Assembly: GCF_900609055.1 (NCBI RefSeq)
Contig: NZ_UXAW01000051.1
Coordinates: 124,001-188,000, forward strand
DNA from: Pseudogemmobacter humi
GTDB lineage: Bacteria > Pseudomonadota > Alphaproteobacteria > Rhodobacterales > Rhodobacteraceae
DNA: 64,000 nucleotides
Reading direction: 5' to 3'
A program made the position numbers and the translations under genes. Positions 1 through 7,840 of this stretch are shown here, in pieces (position 1 is the stretch's first letter; each line of letters opens with the position of its first letter). The notes below the pieces were generated by a model, which saw only the letters and a program-made list of their open reading frames with translations, searched no databases and was not told the DNA's origin.

Positions 1-523
1 CCCGGCCGTCGATCGCGCGCATCGCGCCAAGAAGCGGCAGCACCGCATAGGGGATCATGTAATGGACCATGCCGATCAGCACGCCCAGCTCGTTGCGAAC
101 GAAGGGCAGCGGCGCCGAAATCAGCCCGGCCGACATCAGCCCGTTGTTCAGAAGCCCGTTGCGCCCGAGGATCATGATCCAGGCGAAGGTCCGCACCAGA
201 ACCGAGATCCAGAACGAAATCAGCAGCAAAAGCAGCATCTTCTGCCGCGCGCCCTCGCCGGCATGGGTCATGGCGTAAGCGATGCAATAGCCCAGCACCA
301 CCGAGAACAGCGTCGTCAGGGCGCAGATCCGCAATGTGACCCAGAGCAGCCGTCTCAGGCTCTCGCGTTCGGCAAGGGCGGTATAGTTCGACAGGCCGGG
401 CCCGGGGTCGGTGAAGCTGAGCCAGAAGATGTTGAAGAGCGGGCCGGCGAACATCACCACGACCAGCCCGAGAAGGGGCAGGACCAGCAGCCAGCCGGAA
501 GTCCTGAGCGTAAGTGCCGCCAT
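1..523 (-). CDS. ABC transporter permease, PotB/opine type (partial)
   Basis: The 5' 174 codons of an inner-membrane permease run off the left edge of the window. The translation starts MAALTLRTSGWLLVLP and shows a first membrane segment, then PGPGLSNYTAL and several hydrophobic segments, as in PotB/PotC-type permeases of polyamine, opine and putrescine importers. It follows the ATPase and binding-protein genes on the same strand, so it should form the channel of that importer. The start at 523 has no strong Shine-Dalgarno sequence, so translation may depend on the upstream gene. The rest of the gene, and probably a second permease, lies outside the window. Confidence 0.8.
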   Translation of the reverse strand, partial: MAALTLRTSGWLLVLPLLGLVVVMFAGPLFNIFWLSFTDPGPGLSNYTALAERESLRRLLWVTLRICALTTLFSVVLGYCIAYAMTHAGEGARQKMLLLLLISFWISVLVRTFAWIMILGRNGLLNNGLMSAGLISAPLPFVRNELGVLIGMVHYMIPYAVLPLLGAMRAIDGR

Positions 524-547
524 CTGCGCATCCGTTCGTAGGAGGGG

Positions 548-576
548 GCGCGCGGCGGAAACCGGCCGCCGCGCGC
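548..576 (-). promoter_or_regulatory. Intergenic hairpin after the binding-protein gene
   Basis: A perfect 11-bp inverted repeat (548-558 pairs with 566-576, 7-nt loop) lies in the 65-bp gap between the binding-protein stop and the permease start. It has no T-run. Hairpins here often protect the abundant binding-protein message or attenuate readthrough; that role is inferred. Confidence 0.5.
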
Positions 577-588
577 GGGGATCGGGCC

Positions 589-1698
589 TCAGCTGATCGC
601 TTCGAGGAAAGCGTTCACCGCGGCGTCGCCGTTCTGGCCCCACCAGACCGGATCGTTCAGCACGATCCGCGGCCGGTTTTCCGCCGAGGTGATCGCCCAG
701 GGCGCATCCCCGGGCGTGATCCGCGCGATGGCTTCGGGATTGGTCGGCGTCATGCCAAGGCACGAGAACAGGCCAAGCTGCGCCTCGACCGACTGCGAGA
801 CGGCGATGAATTTCATCACGGCCTCGCGTCCGCCCGGATTGCCTTTGGGCACGATATAGGCTCCGGGCATGGCGATGGCCTGGTTCATCACCATCCTGTA
901 ACGGCCGTTGGTCCTTTCCTCGATGGCGCGGCCGCGGTTCTGCCAGACCATTCCCATCGAGACCTCGCCGTTGACGATCATGTCATGGGCCTCGGAGCCC
1001 GAGCCCCAGTAGATCGTGTTGTCCCTGATCGCGGTGATCCGGGTCAGCGCCCGGTCGATGTCGAGGGGATAGAGCGCCTCGGGCGCCACGCCATCGGCCA
1101 TCAGCGCCGCTTCGAGCGCGCCGTTCGCCCATTTGTAAAGCGAGCGCTGGCCGGGGAATTTCTCCAGATCGAAGAAATCGGCCCAGTCTCGCGGCGGGTT
1201 CTCGCCCCAGGCCTCGGTGTCATACATGAAGGCATAGCCGTAGAGGATGATCGAGACGCCGAATTCCAGCGCATATTCCGGCAGCGTCTTTTCCTTGCTG
1301 ACGACGGAATAGTCGATCGGCTCCAGATGGCCCGAAGCGCCAAGTGCCACCGCGTCGAACAGATCGCCGTCGCAGACATCGGCGGTGACATTGCCGCTGT
1401 CGACCATCTCTTTGATCTTGCCCTGCAAGGGGCCCGACGTGTCGAACCTCAGCGGCATCCCGGTCTCGGCCGTGAAGGGCACACCGATCGCGCTGCCGTG
1501 ACATTCCTCGGACTGGCCGCCCCAGTTCCACAGGATGATCTCGCCCGCCGCCGCCTCTGCGCGCCCGGCCAGCACCGAGGGCAGCGTCACCCCCGCCAGC
1601 CCGCAGATCGCCAGAAAACTCCGTCGCCCCAGCCTGCCCGCCCGGAACGCATGAGCGGCCTCGACGGCGGTTTCGCGCATGAACTGCTTGTCGTGCAT
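589..1698 (-). CDS. Periplasmic substrate-binding protein, PotD/opine family
   Basis: The 369-residue protein has an N-terminal export signal with a twin-arginine motif (GRRSFLA near residue 25), a hydrophobic core and an AEA-type cleavage region, so it is probably Tat-exported. The mature part (IILWNWGGQSEEC onward) matches extracellular solute-binding family 1/8 proteins that bind spermidine, putrescine or opine-like cations. It lies 66 bp after the ATPase gene with a strong AAGGAGGAA ribosome site. Its neighbours are carnitine-type catabolic genes, so a quaternary amine or betaine ligand is more likely than a polyamine. That assignment is inferred from context. Confidence 0.8.
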   Translation of the reverse strand: MHDKQFMRETAVEAAHAFRAGRLGRRSFLAICGLAGVTLPSVLAGRAEAAAGEIILWNWGGQSEECHGSAIGVPFTAETGMPLRFDTSGPLQGKIKEMVDSGNVTADVCDGDLFDAVALGASGHLEPIDYSVVSKEKTLPEYALEFGVSIILYGYAFMYDTEAWGENPPRDWADFFDLEKFPGQRSLYKWANGALEAALMADGVAPEALYPLDIDRALTRITAIRDNTIYWGSGSEAHDMIVNGEVSMGMVWQNRGRAIEERTNGRYRMVMNQAIAMPGAYIVPKGNPGGREAVMKFIAVSQSVEAQLGLFSCLGMTPTNPEAIARITPGDAPWAITSAENRPRIVLNDPVWWGQNGDAAVNAFLEAIS

Positions 1699-1764
1699 CG
1701 TTGTTCCTCCTTGTTGAGGGATGTGACTCCCGTTCGCCGTCAGGCTGACCCTGACTTTCCGTAT

Positions 1765-2772
1765 TCACGACCCCAGCAGGACAGCCGCCTGTTCGGACCA
1801 GTCGAGACCGACCGCCGTTCCCACCGGCAGGGCGCCGCCGCCGCGCCAGGCGTCGACATCCACCTCGATCTGCCCCTGTTCCGCGGTTTCGACCTGGTAT
1901 TTCAGGACCGATCCGAAATAGGCCATCGACAGGATCCGGCCCGAGAGCCGCCCCCCCGTTGCCTGGCCCGTCGCCACCGACAGGTCGATTTTCTCGGGAC
2001 GCAGCGCCCAGACCTTGCCGTCGCGGCGCAGGAAATTGCTTTTCCCCAGGAAGGAGGCCGCGAATTCGGTGCGCGGGCGGCTGTAAAGCTCTTCGGGCGT
2101 TCCCACCTGCTCGACCCGGCCCGCGCGCATGATGACGATGCGGTCCGACATCGACAGCGCCTCTTCCTGGTCGTGGGTCACATAGATGAAGGTGGTGCCG
2201 AGGCGCCGGTGCAGCTCCTTGAGCTGCTCCTGCACCTCGATCCTGAGCTTGCGGTCCAGCGCGCCGAGCGGCTCGTCCAGAAGCAGCACCGGCGGCGAGA
2301 AGGCCAGCGCGCGGGCCAGCGCCACGCGCTGCTGCTGGCCGCCCGAAAGCTGCGCCGGCAGCCGCGCGCCCATGCCCTGCAACTGCGCAAGCTCCAGCAT
2401 CTCGGCCACCCGCGCGGCGATCTCCGCCCGGGGCCGGCCACGGACCGACAGCGCATAGCCGATGTTGTCGGCGACGGTCATATGCGGAAACAGCGCATAG
2501 CCCTGAAAGACCATGCCGAAATTGCGCTTTTCCGGCGGCATCGCGACGATCGAGCGGTCGTCGAGACGGATGTCGCCCGAGGTCGCGTCCTGGAATCCGG
2601 CGATCATCATCAGAAGCGTGGTCTTGCCCGATCCCGAAGGGCCGAGCAGGGTCAGGAACTCGCCGCGGCGGATTTCGAGGTCGATGCCCGCCACCGCCTC
2701 GAACGTGCCGTAATGCTTGACCAGCGCGCGGATCGAAATCCCGCCCGGGCCAGATCCGGTGCCCGCGGCCAT
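1765..2772 (-). CDS. ABC transporter ATP-binding protein, PotA family
   Basis: This 335-residue cytoplasmic ATPase shows a Walker A motif (GPSGSGKTT), a Q-loop (FQGYALFPH), the signature LSGGQQQRVALARAL, Walker B (LLLDEPLGALD) and the H-loop THDQEEAL. The C-terminal third has the TOBE-type extension usual for PotA/UgpC importers. Its start codon overlaps the stop of the BKACE gene (TGATG), so the importer is co-transcribed with the catabolic enzyme. The order ATPase, binding protein, permease is typical of polyamine/opine importers. I infer that it energises uptake of the substrate of this island. Confidence 0.9.
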   Translation of the reverse strand: MAAGTGSGPGGISIRALVKHYGTFEAVAGIDLEIRRGEFLTLLGPSGSGKTTLLMMIAGFQDATSGDIRLDDRSIVAMPPEKRNFGMVFQGYALFPHMTVADNIGYALSVRGRPRAEIAARVAEMLELAQLQGMGARLPAQLSGGQQQRVALARALAFSPPVLLLDEPLGALDRKLRIEVQEQLKELHRRLGTTFIYVTHDQEEALSMSDRIVIMRAGRVEQVGTPEELYSRPRTEFAASFLGKSNFLRRDGKVWALRPEKIDLSVATGQATGGRLSGRILSMAYFGSVLKYQVETAEQGQIEVDVDAWRGGGALPVGTAVGLDWSEQAAVLLGS

Positions 2773-3662
2773 CAGGCGTCGGCCCCGCGCAGATGCAGCC
2801 TGTTGCGCGCCTCTTGCGGCGAAAGCACCCGCGCGCCCATCCGCTCGATGATCTCGCGCGCCTGTTCCACCAGTTGCGCATTGGTTGCCAGGACCCCGCG
2901 GCCGAGGAACAGGTTGTCCTCAAGCCCCACCCGCACGTTTCCGCCAAGCGCGACGGCGGCGGCGGCCATCGGCATCTGCATCCGGCTGATGCCGAAACCG
3001 GCCCAGCTTGCCCCGGGCGGAAGCTGCGCCTTCATCGCCGCCATGGTCTCGACCGTCTGATCCGCGCCCCAGGGAATGCCGAGGCAAAGCTGGAACATCG
3101 GCGGATCGGCCAAGAGCCCCTCGGCCAGCATCGCTTTGGCAAAGCGGATATGGCCGAGGTCGAACACCTCCAGTTCGGGCTTCACGCCCCATTCCCGCAC
3201 CAGCGCCGCCATCCGCCGCAGGATGGGCGGCGTCGAGATATAGATCGTGTCGTCATTGCCGAAGTTCAGCGTGCCGCAATCGAGCGAGCAGATCTCGGGC
3301 AGGCAGTCCCTGACATGGGCCAGCCGCTCGTCCGGCCCGATCATGTCGGTGCCCGGCCCGGGCATCGCCCAGTCGTCCTTCGCGGGCGTCCAGTCGCCGC
3401 CCATCCCGGCCGTCAGATTGATGACCACATCCACCCCCGACTGGCGCACCCGGTCCACCGTTTCGCGAAACAGCGCGGGATCGCGTGAGCCCTTGCCCGT
3501 CTGCGGATCGCGCACATGCAGATGCACCACCGAGGCGCCGGCGCGGGCCGCCTCGACCGCATCGCGGGCGATCTCTTCGGGCGTCACGGGAACATGTTTC
3601 GATCTGCCCGTCGTATCGCCCGCGCCGGTCACGGCGCAGGTCAGAACCACCTCGAAGTTCAT
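2772..3662 (-). CDS. BKACE family (DUF849) beta-keto acid cleavage enzyme
   Basis: The 296-residue protein matches the BKACE family, Zn-dependent TIM-barrel enzymes that condense a beta-keto acid with acetyl-CoA to give acetoacetate and a new acyl-CoA. Visible motifs are VVHLHVRDP (zinc ligands H47 and H49) and [11 protein letters not shown] near the C-terminus, which carries the family's Glu ligand. In pseudomonad carnitine catabolism the family member CdhC cleaves 3-dehydrocarnitine. A CdhR-like regulator next door and a carnitine dehydrogenase homologue nearby suggest the same reaction here. The start at 3662 has a good AGGAGAGG site. Substrate assignment is contextual. Confidence 0.85.
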   Translation of the reverse strand: MNFEVVLTCAVTGAGDTTGRSKHVPVTPEEIARDAVEAARAGASVVHLHVRDPQTGKGSRDPALFRETVDRVRQSGVDVVINLTAGMGGDWTPAKDDWAMPGPGTDMIGPDERLAHVRDCLPEICSLDCGTLNFGNDDTIYISTPPILRRMAALVREWGVKPELEVFDLGHIRFAKAMLAEGLLADPPMFQLCLGIPWGADQTVETMAAMKAQLPPGASWAGFGISRMQMPMAAAAVALGGNVRVGLEDNLFLGRGVLATNAQLVEQAREIIERMGARVLSPQEARNRLHLRGADA

Positions 3663-3743
3663 TGTTCGTCCTCTCCTGTTTCATTCAATCTTGCGGTTCG
3701 GAATTTGCTTTTCTGTCACTTTTTCGACTGATATGATGCCCGC
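3663..3743. promoter_or_regulatory. Divergent promoter region, BKACE operon and CdhR-like regulator
   Basis: These 81 bp separate the divergent starts of the BKACE-transporter operon and the GlxA/CdhR-like regulator, so both promoters must lie here. The segment is locally T-rich on the + strand (3710-3735) compared with flanking DNA. I could not pick out a convincing palindromic operator. Confidence 0.5.
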
Positions 3744-4946
3744 ATGTCGAAAATTCTCACCACTTCACTTTCCTTGTCCGGCGCGGCCTCGCAGCGGCGC
3801 ATCGCCGGTTCGGACGGGCCTTTCCGGGTCTCGTTCCTGATCGTTCCGCGGTTCAATCTGGCCGAGATGGTAAGCATGATCGAACCGATGCGGGTGGCGA
3901 ATTATCTCTCGCCCCGCCCGCTTTACGAATGGGAGATTCTGTCCTTCGACGGGCCGGAAATCACCGCCTCCAACGGGCTGTCGATCACCGCGAACCGGCC
4001 GGGAGAGCGCAGCCGCCGCGATGAGATCATCTTCATCTTCGCCAGCTGGGGCGCCGAAACCTACGAGAACCGCGAGGCGACAAGCTGGATCCGCCGCCAG
4101 GCGCGCGAGGGCGCGCGGATCTGCGCGGTGGAACTGGGCTGCTACCTCGTCGCCCGCGCCGGGCTGCTGAAGGGGCGCAAGGTCGCGACCCACTGGTCCT
4201 GTGCGCCCGGCTTTCAGGAACGCTTCCCCGAGACCCATATGGTTGATCAGATCTACACCCCGGGCGATCACGTCATGACCTGCGCCGGAGGCTTTGCCGG
4301 GGTGGACATGATGCTGCGGCTGATCACCGATCAGCATGGCGAAGGGCTGGCAAGCGAGGTGGCCGATCAGTTGCTTTACCATCCGGTGCGGCCGCCGACC
4401 GCGCCGCAGCGGCGGATGATGGGGCACGGGCTGGAAAATCTGGCCCCCGTGGTGCGAGATGCGATCACGCTGATGGAGAACCACATCGAGGAACCGCTGA
4501 ACGTGCCGCAGATCGCCGAAGAGATGGGGGTGTCGCAGCGCCAGCTTGAGCGGCAGTTCAAGGCCTCGGTCGGCTGCACCGTGGTGCAGTTCGGGCTGCT
4601 TTTGCGGCTGCAACACGCGCGCGTTCTGCTGGTGGCGACCGGGCTGCCGGTGCGCGATATCGCTGCGGCGGCGGGGTTCAACACGCTGTCGCATTTCGCC
4701 CATGCCTTCCGCAAATGCTTTGGCCGGCGCCCGTCGGACTACCGGCAGGCCTGGCCCAAGGAAGACGCCGCCCCGACCTGGCCGGGCACGCTGACGAAAT
4801 ATCTGGAAACGCTGGAAACGCGAACCGCCGCCCGTTCGGTGAAGGGCGGCGGCGGGCGGGGCATGGCGGCGGCTATTGCCGCGCCGCCCGGATCGCATTC
4901 AGAACCGCAACGATCTCGCGGTCGCGCTGCGCCGCCATATCGGTGA
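3744..4946 (+). CDS. GlxA/CdhR-like transcriptional regulator (GATase1 domain plus AraC HTH)
   Basis: The 400-residue protein has an N-terminal class I glutamine amidotransferase-like domain (about residues 30-200, including VELGCYLVARAGLL with the nucleophile-elbow Cys). A C-terminal AraC-type double helix-turn-helix follows (about 245-340, ending RRPSDYR). The segment FLIVPRFNLAEMVSMIEPMR resembles CdhR, the carnitine-responsive activator. It is divergent from the BKACE operon and faces the carnitine dehydrogenase homologue, so it probably activates both on sensing a betaine. The last 25 codons are low-complexity Gly/Ala/Arg and overlap the 3' end of the convergent dehydrogenase gene by 74 bp. 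Confidence 0.85.
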   Translation: MSKILTTSLSLSGAASQRRIAGSDGPFRVSFLIVPRFNLAEMVSMIEPMRVANYLSPRPLYEWEILSFDGPEITASNGLSITANRPGERSRRDEIIFIFASWGAETYENREATSWIRRQAREGARICAVELGCYLVARAGLLKGRKVATHWSCAPGFQERFPETHMVDQIYTPGDHVMTCAGGFAGVDMMLRLITDQHGEGLASEVADQLLYHPVRPPTAPQRRMMGHGLENLAPVVRDAITLMENHIEEPLNVPQIAEEMGVSQRQLERQFKASVGCTVVQFGLLLRLQHARVLLVATGLPVRDIAAAAGFNTLSHFAHAFRKCFGRRPSDYRQAWPKEDAAPTWPGTLTKYLETLETRTAARSVKGGGGRGMAAAIAAPPGSHSEPQRSRGRAAPPYR

Positions 4947-5817
4947 AATGCCGCCCCGCCGCAATGGCGTTGCAGCCTTCGACCATGCGGTCGCGCAGCT
5001 CCTGCGTCAGTTCCGGCGCCTCCAGCCGGGTCCAGGGCCATTTCAGCGCCGGGCCGAACTGATCGAGATTGGTGGCCATCCCTCCCTCGCCGCAGGCGAC
5101 GTGGAACGCCATGCACTGGCCCTGCGCCGCCATCCGCGGCGCCGGGCCGTTCATCAGCGCGATGTCTATGTCGTCCGGCGTCGCCTCGCCATTGGCGACC
5201 ATATGCAGCGCCTCGCGCCAGAGCGCCTCCTGCAGGCGGGTGGCGACGAAGCCGGGGATCTCTTTCTTCAGCACCAGCGGCACCTTGCCCGCCACGCGGT
5301 AGAAGGCGGCGGCCCAGTCCACCGCAGCCTTTTCGGTGCCCTTGCCGCCGACCACCTCGACCAGCGGCAGCAGATAGGGCGGGTTGAACGGATGGCCGAT
5401 CACCGTGCGCTGCGGGGTCATGCAGTCGCGCTGGATCTGCGACATGGTCAGCCCCGAGGTGGACGAGGCGATCACGCAGGCCCGGGGCGCCAGCTGGCAC
5501 AGCCTGGCGTAAAGCGCCTGCTTGATCTCCAGCCGCTCGGGGGCGCTTTCCTGGATGAACTGCGCCTCGCGCACCGCCGCCGCCAGGTCGGTCGTGACCG
5601 TCAGCCGGCCGCGCGAGGCGCCGGGCGCAAGGCCGAGTGCCGTCAGGCTGATCCAGGCGGTGTCGATCACGGCGTTCAGCGCGTCGCGCTCGCTGTCGTC
5701 ATGGATCCAGGCGGTCACGTCATAGCCGCGCGCCAGGAAATGCGCGGCCCAGCCTCCGCCGATCGGGCCGGCGCCGAGGGTGGTGACGCGGGTGACGCTT
5801 TCGGGTTCGGGATACAT
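4873..5817 (-). CDS. L-carnitine dehydrogenase-like 3-hydroxyacyl-CoA dehydrogenase family protein
   Basis: The 314-residue NAD-dependent dehydrogenase has an N-terminal Rossmann motif (GAGPIGGGWA), the family segments QESAPERLEIK and HPFNPPYLLPLVEVVGG, and a C-terminal helical domain with FGPALKWPWTRLEAPELT. These closely resemble pseudomonad CdhA, which oxidises L-carnitine to 3-dehydrocarnitine. The product would feed the BKACE enzyme encoded nearby. It lacks the fused hotdog thioesterase domain found in some rhizobial LcdH proteins. Its start lies 1 nt after the stop of the CaiD-like gene, so the two are translationally linked. Confidence 0.8.
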   Translation of the reverse strand: MYPEPESVTRVTTLGAGPIGGGWAAHFLARGYDVTAWIHDDSERDALNAVIDTAWISLTALGLAPGASRGRLTVTTDLAAAVREAQFIQESAPERLEIKQALYARLCQLAPRACVIASSTSGLTMSQIQRDCMTPQRTVIGHPFNPPYLLPLVEVVGGKGTEKAAVDWAAAFYRVAGKVPLVLKKEIPGFVATRLQEALWREALHMVANGEATPDDIDIALMNGPAPRMAAQGQCMAFHVACGEGGMATNLDQFGPALKWPWTRLEAPELTQELRDRMVEGCNAIAAGRHFTDMAAQRDREIVAVLNAIRAARQ

Positions 5818-5818
5818 C

Positions 5819-6616
5819 TCAGCGCCCCCTGAAGTCGGGCTGACGTTTCGCGACGAAGGCCGCCACGCCCTCGCGCGCGTCGTCCGAGGACAGCATGGCG
5901 CGATAGACGGGCAGATCGCCGCTGCGCATCGCGGCGAAGGCGCGTTCCAGCGGCAGGCCCTGGATCGCGCGCTCGACCTCTTTCACGCTCTGCATCGCAA
6001 GCGGCGCCGCGGCCGCGATCCGGTCCGCCCAGTCCCGCGCCACATCCATCAGATCCGCTTGCGGGACCACGCGGTTCACCAGCCCGTAATGCGCCGCCTC
6101 GGCCGCGCCCATCCGCCGGCCCATGAGGAACATCTCGGTGGCGATGTTGCGCGGGATCAGCCGCGGCAGACGTTGCAGCGCGCCCGCATCGGGCACGATC
6201 CCCAGGGGCATTTCCGGCAGGCCGAATTCCACATGATCGGCCGCCAGGATCAGATCGCAGGACATCGCGATCTCGAAACCGCCGCCGATGGCCAGGCCGT
6301 TCAGCGCGCAGATCACCGGCTTGTTCAGCCGCCAGTTCTCGGTCAGGCCGGCGAAGCCGCCCTCGCCGTAATCCTCTTCCCACCAGTTGGTCAGGGCCAT
6401 GTCGCCCTGGTTCAGAGCCTTGAGATCCCAGCCGGCCGAGAAGATCCGCTCCCCCGCGCCGGTCAGGATCGCGCAGCGCAGCTCCGGGTCGTCACGCAGG
6501 AGCGCGAAGGCGCGGCCCATGTCCTGGCTCATCGCCCGGTCGATGGCATTTACCTTCGGGCGGTTGAGCGTCACTTCCAGAACCCGGCCGCGCCGGGCGA
6601 CTTCAACGAAAGACAT
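5819..6616 (-). CDS. caiD: CaiD-like enoyl-CoA hydratase (crotonobetainyl-CoA hydratase)
   Basis: The 265-residue crotonase-fold protein shares long stretches with E. coli CaiD as I remember it: FSAGWDLKA, GGFAGLTE, LPEMPLGIVPDAG, GRRMGAAEA, VNRVVPQADLMD and the ending KRQPDFRGR. CaiD hydrates crotonobetainyl-CoA to L-carnitinyl-CoA in the cytoplasm. That would let the cell funnel crotonobetaine or gamma-butyrobetaine into carnitine for the adjacent dehydrogenase. I chose the ATG at 6616 because an AGTGAGG site sits just upstream; a GTG at 6628 overlapping the previous stop is the alternative. It lies downstream of the LLM gene in one operon. Confidence 0.8.
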   Translation of the reverse strand: MSFVEVARRGRVLEVTLNRPKVNAIDRAMSQDMGRAFALLRDDPELRCAILTGAGERIFSAGWDLKALNQGDMALTNWWEEDYGEGGFAGLTENWRLNKPVICALNGLAIGGGFEIAMSCDLILAADHVEFGLPEMPLGIVPDAGALQRLPRLIPRNIATEMFLMGRRMGAAEAAHYGLVNRVVPQADLMDVARDWADRIAAAAPLAMQSVKEVERAIQGLPLERAFAAMRSGDLPVYRAMLSSDDAREGVAAFVAKRQPDFRGR

Positions 6617-6624
6617 CGGCGGCC

Positions 6625-7659
6625 TCACTTAAATGCGGGGATGACATGTTTGCAGAACAGCTCAAGCGAGCGTTTCTGTTCGGCAAGGCCGTAGCCCATC
6701 GAGGCGTAATAGATGAAGGCATCCACCCCGAGCGCCTGGTAGGGTTTCAGCTTGGCGATCACCTCGTCGGGGGTGCCGAACATCAGATTGGCCGACAGCA
6801 TCTGCGGATCGTATTCCGCCCGGTTCGCCACCGATTCGAGCGGGATCTCGCGCGGGAAGCCGTCGGTCACGTCGCCGAGGTTCTTGAACAGGTTCTCGAA
6901 CTGCGAGAGCTGCCGCTGCGCCGCCCGCACCGGCGCCATCCATTCGTCCTTGCGGTCGTAAACGGCGGTGTGGCGCATCATCGCCATGGTGGGGCGCTTC
7001 TTGCCCGGATGGGCCGCCAGCGCGTCCTCCAGCCGCTGCACATAGGTCTGCGCCTCGTCCATGCCGCGCGTCAGCGGCCAGGACATGATGTTGCAGCCTT
7101 CGCGCACCGCATAATCATAGGTGACGGGCGCCCGTGCGGCGACCCAGACCGGCACCTCGGGCTGGAGGGGCTTCGGGCAGGAGGTCGAGGTGGGAAACGA
7201 CCAGAACTGCCCGTCATGCGCGTGATCGCCTTTCCACAGCGCCCGGACGACCGGCAGCATCTCCTGCATGTATTGCCAGCCCTCGGACTGTTTCAGGCCC
7301 GGGGCCATCCGGTCGAATTCGCGCTGATAGGCGCCCGAGCCGATGCCGAACTCCAGCCGTCCGCCCGAGATCAGATCGAGGAAGGCCGCCTCGCCCGCCA
7401 CTTTGACCGGATGCCAGTAGGGCGCCACCACGCAGGCGGTTCCCAGCCGGATCGTCGAGGTATGTTCCGCCCACCAGGTCAGGATCTGGAACGGGTTGGG
7501 CGCGATGGTCATTTCCAGCGCATGATGTTCCGCCGCCCAGGCGATCGAAAATCCGCCCTCTTCGGCCATCTGCACCATCTCAAGGGTATGGCGGGCCACC
7601 TCGCGCATGTCGAGCGATGGGTCCATCCGCTCCAGGTTGATTGCCAGCTGGAACTTCAT
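6625..7659 (-). CDS. LLM-class flavin-dependent monooxygenase
   Basis: The 344-residue protein has a bacterial luciferase-like TIM barrel: MKFQLAINLERMDP, EEGGFSIAWAAEHHALE, RLGTACVVAPYWHPV, RLEFGIGSGAYQREFDRMG-like text and a C-terminal GTPDEVIAKLKPY. Such enzymes use reduced FMN made by a separate flavin reductase and O2 to cleave or oxygenate N- or S-containing substrates; RutA and TgnA are examples. A candidate reductase is the fused domain encoded at about 11820-12325. The ATG at 7659 is preceded by GGGAGAG. The gene heads a minus-strand operon with caiD and the carnitine dehydrogenase homologue, separated from the aldehyde dehydrogenase by a terminator. Confidence 0.85.
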   Translation of the reverse strand: MKFQLAINLERMDPSLDMREVARHTLEMVQMAEEGGFSIAWAAEHHALEMTIAPNPFQILTWWAEHTSTIRLGTACVVAPYWHPVKVAGEAAFLDLISGGRLEFGIGSGAYQREFDRMAPGLKQSEGWQYMQEMLPVVRALWKGDHAHDGQFWSFPTSTSCPKPLQPEVPVWVAARAPVTYDYAVREGCNIMSWPLTRGMDEAQTYVQRLEDALAAHPGKKRPTMAMMRHTAVYDRKDEWMAPVRAAQRQLSQFENLFKNLGDVTDGFPREIPLESVANRAEYDPQMLSANLMFGTPDEVIAKLKPYQALGVDAFIYYASMGYGLAEQKRSLELFCKHVIPAFK

Positions 7660-7787
7660 CCTCGTCTCTCCCGGTTGTTCCCAAGCCCCGGATGTTGGTG
7701 GCAATCGGGCGGGAAGCCGTCGTATTTTCGTCACTCATTGCGCAATTTCGACGGAAGGCGGTGATTTCCGGGCGGGACCCGGCGAAA

Positions 7788-7813
7788 TGAAAAGGCGGCC
7801 CCGAAGGGCCGCC
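7788..7813 (-). terminator. Rho-independent terminator of the aldehyde dehydrogenase gene
   Basis: An 8-bp GC stem (7794-7801 with 7806-7813) closes on a TTCG tetraloop on the minus strand and is followed by TTTT. It sits directly after the aldehyde dehydrogenase stop and separates that transcript from the LLM operon. Confidence 0.75.
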
Positions 7814-7840
7814 CGGATCGCCGGAGAACGGCGCGCGCGT

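Noticed and set aside
514-3060. Long open frame on the plus strand opposite the transporter and BKACE genes
   Set aside because: It is antisense to three genes with clear domain motifs, its product is Arg/His/Pro-rich with no recognisable domain, and such frames are common opposite GC-rich codons.
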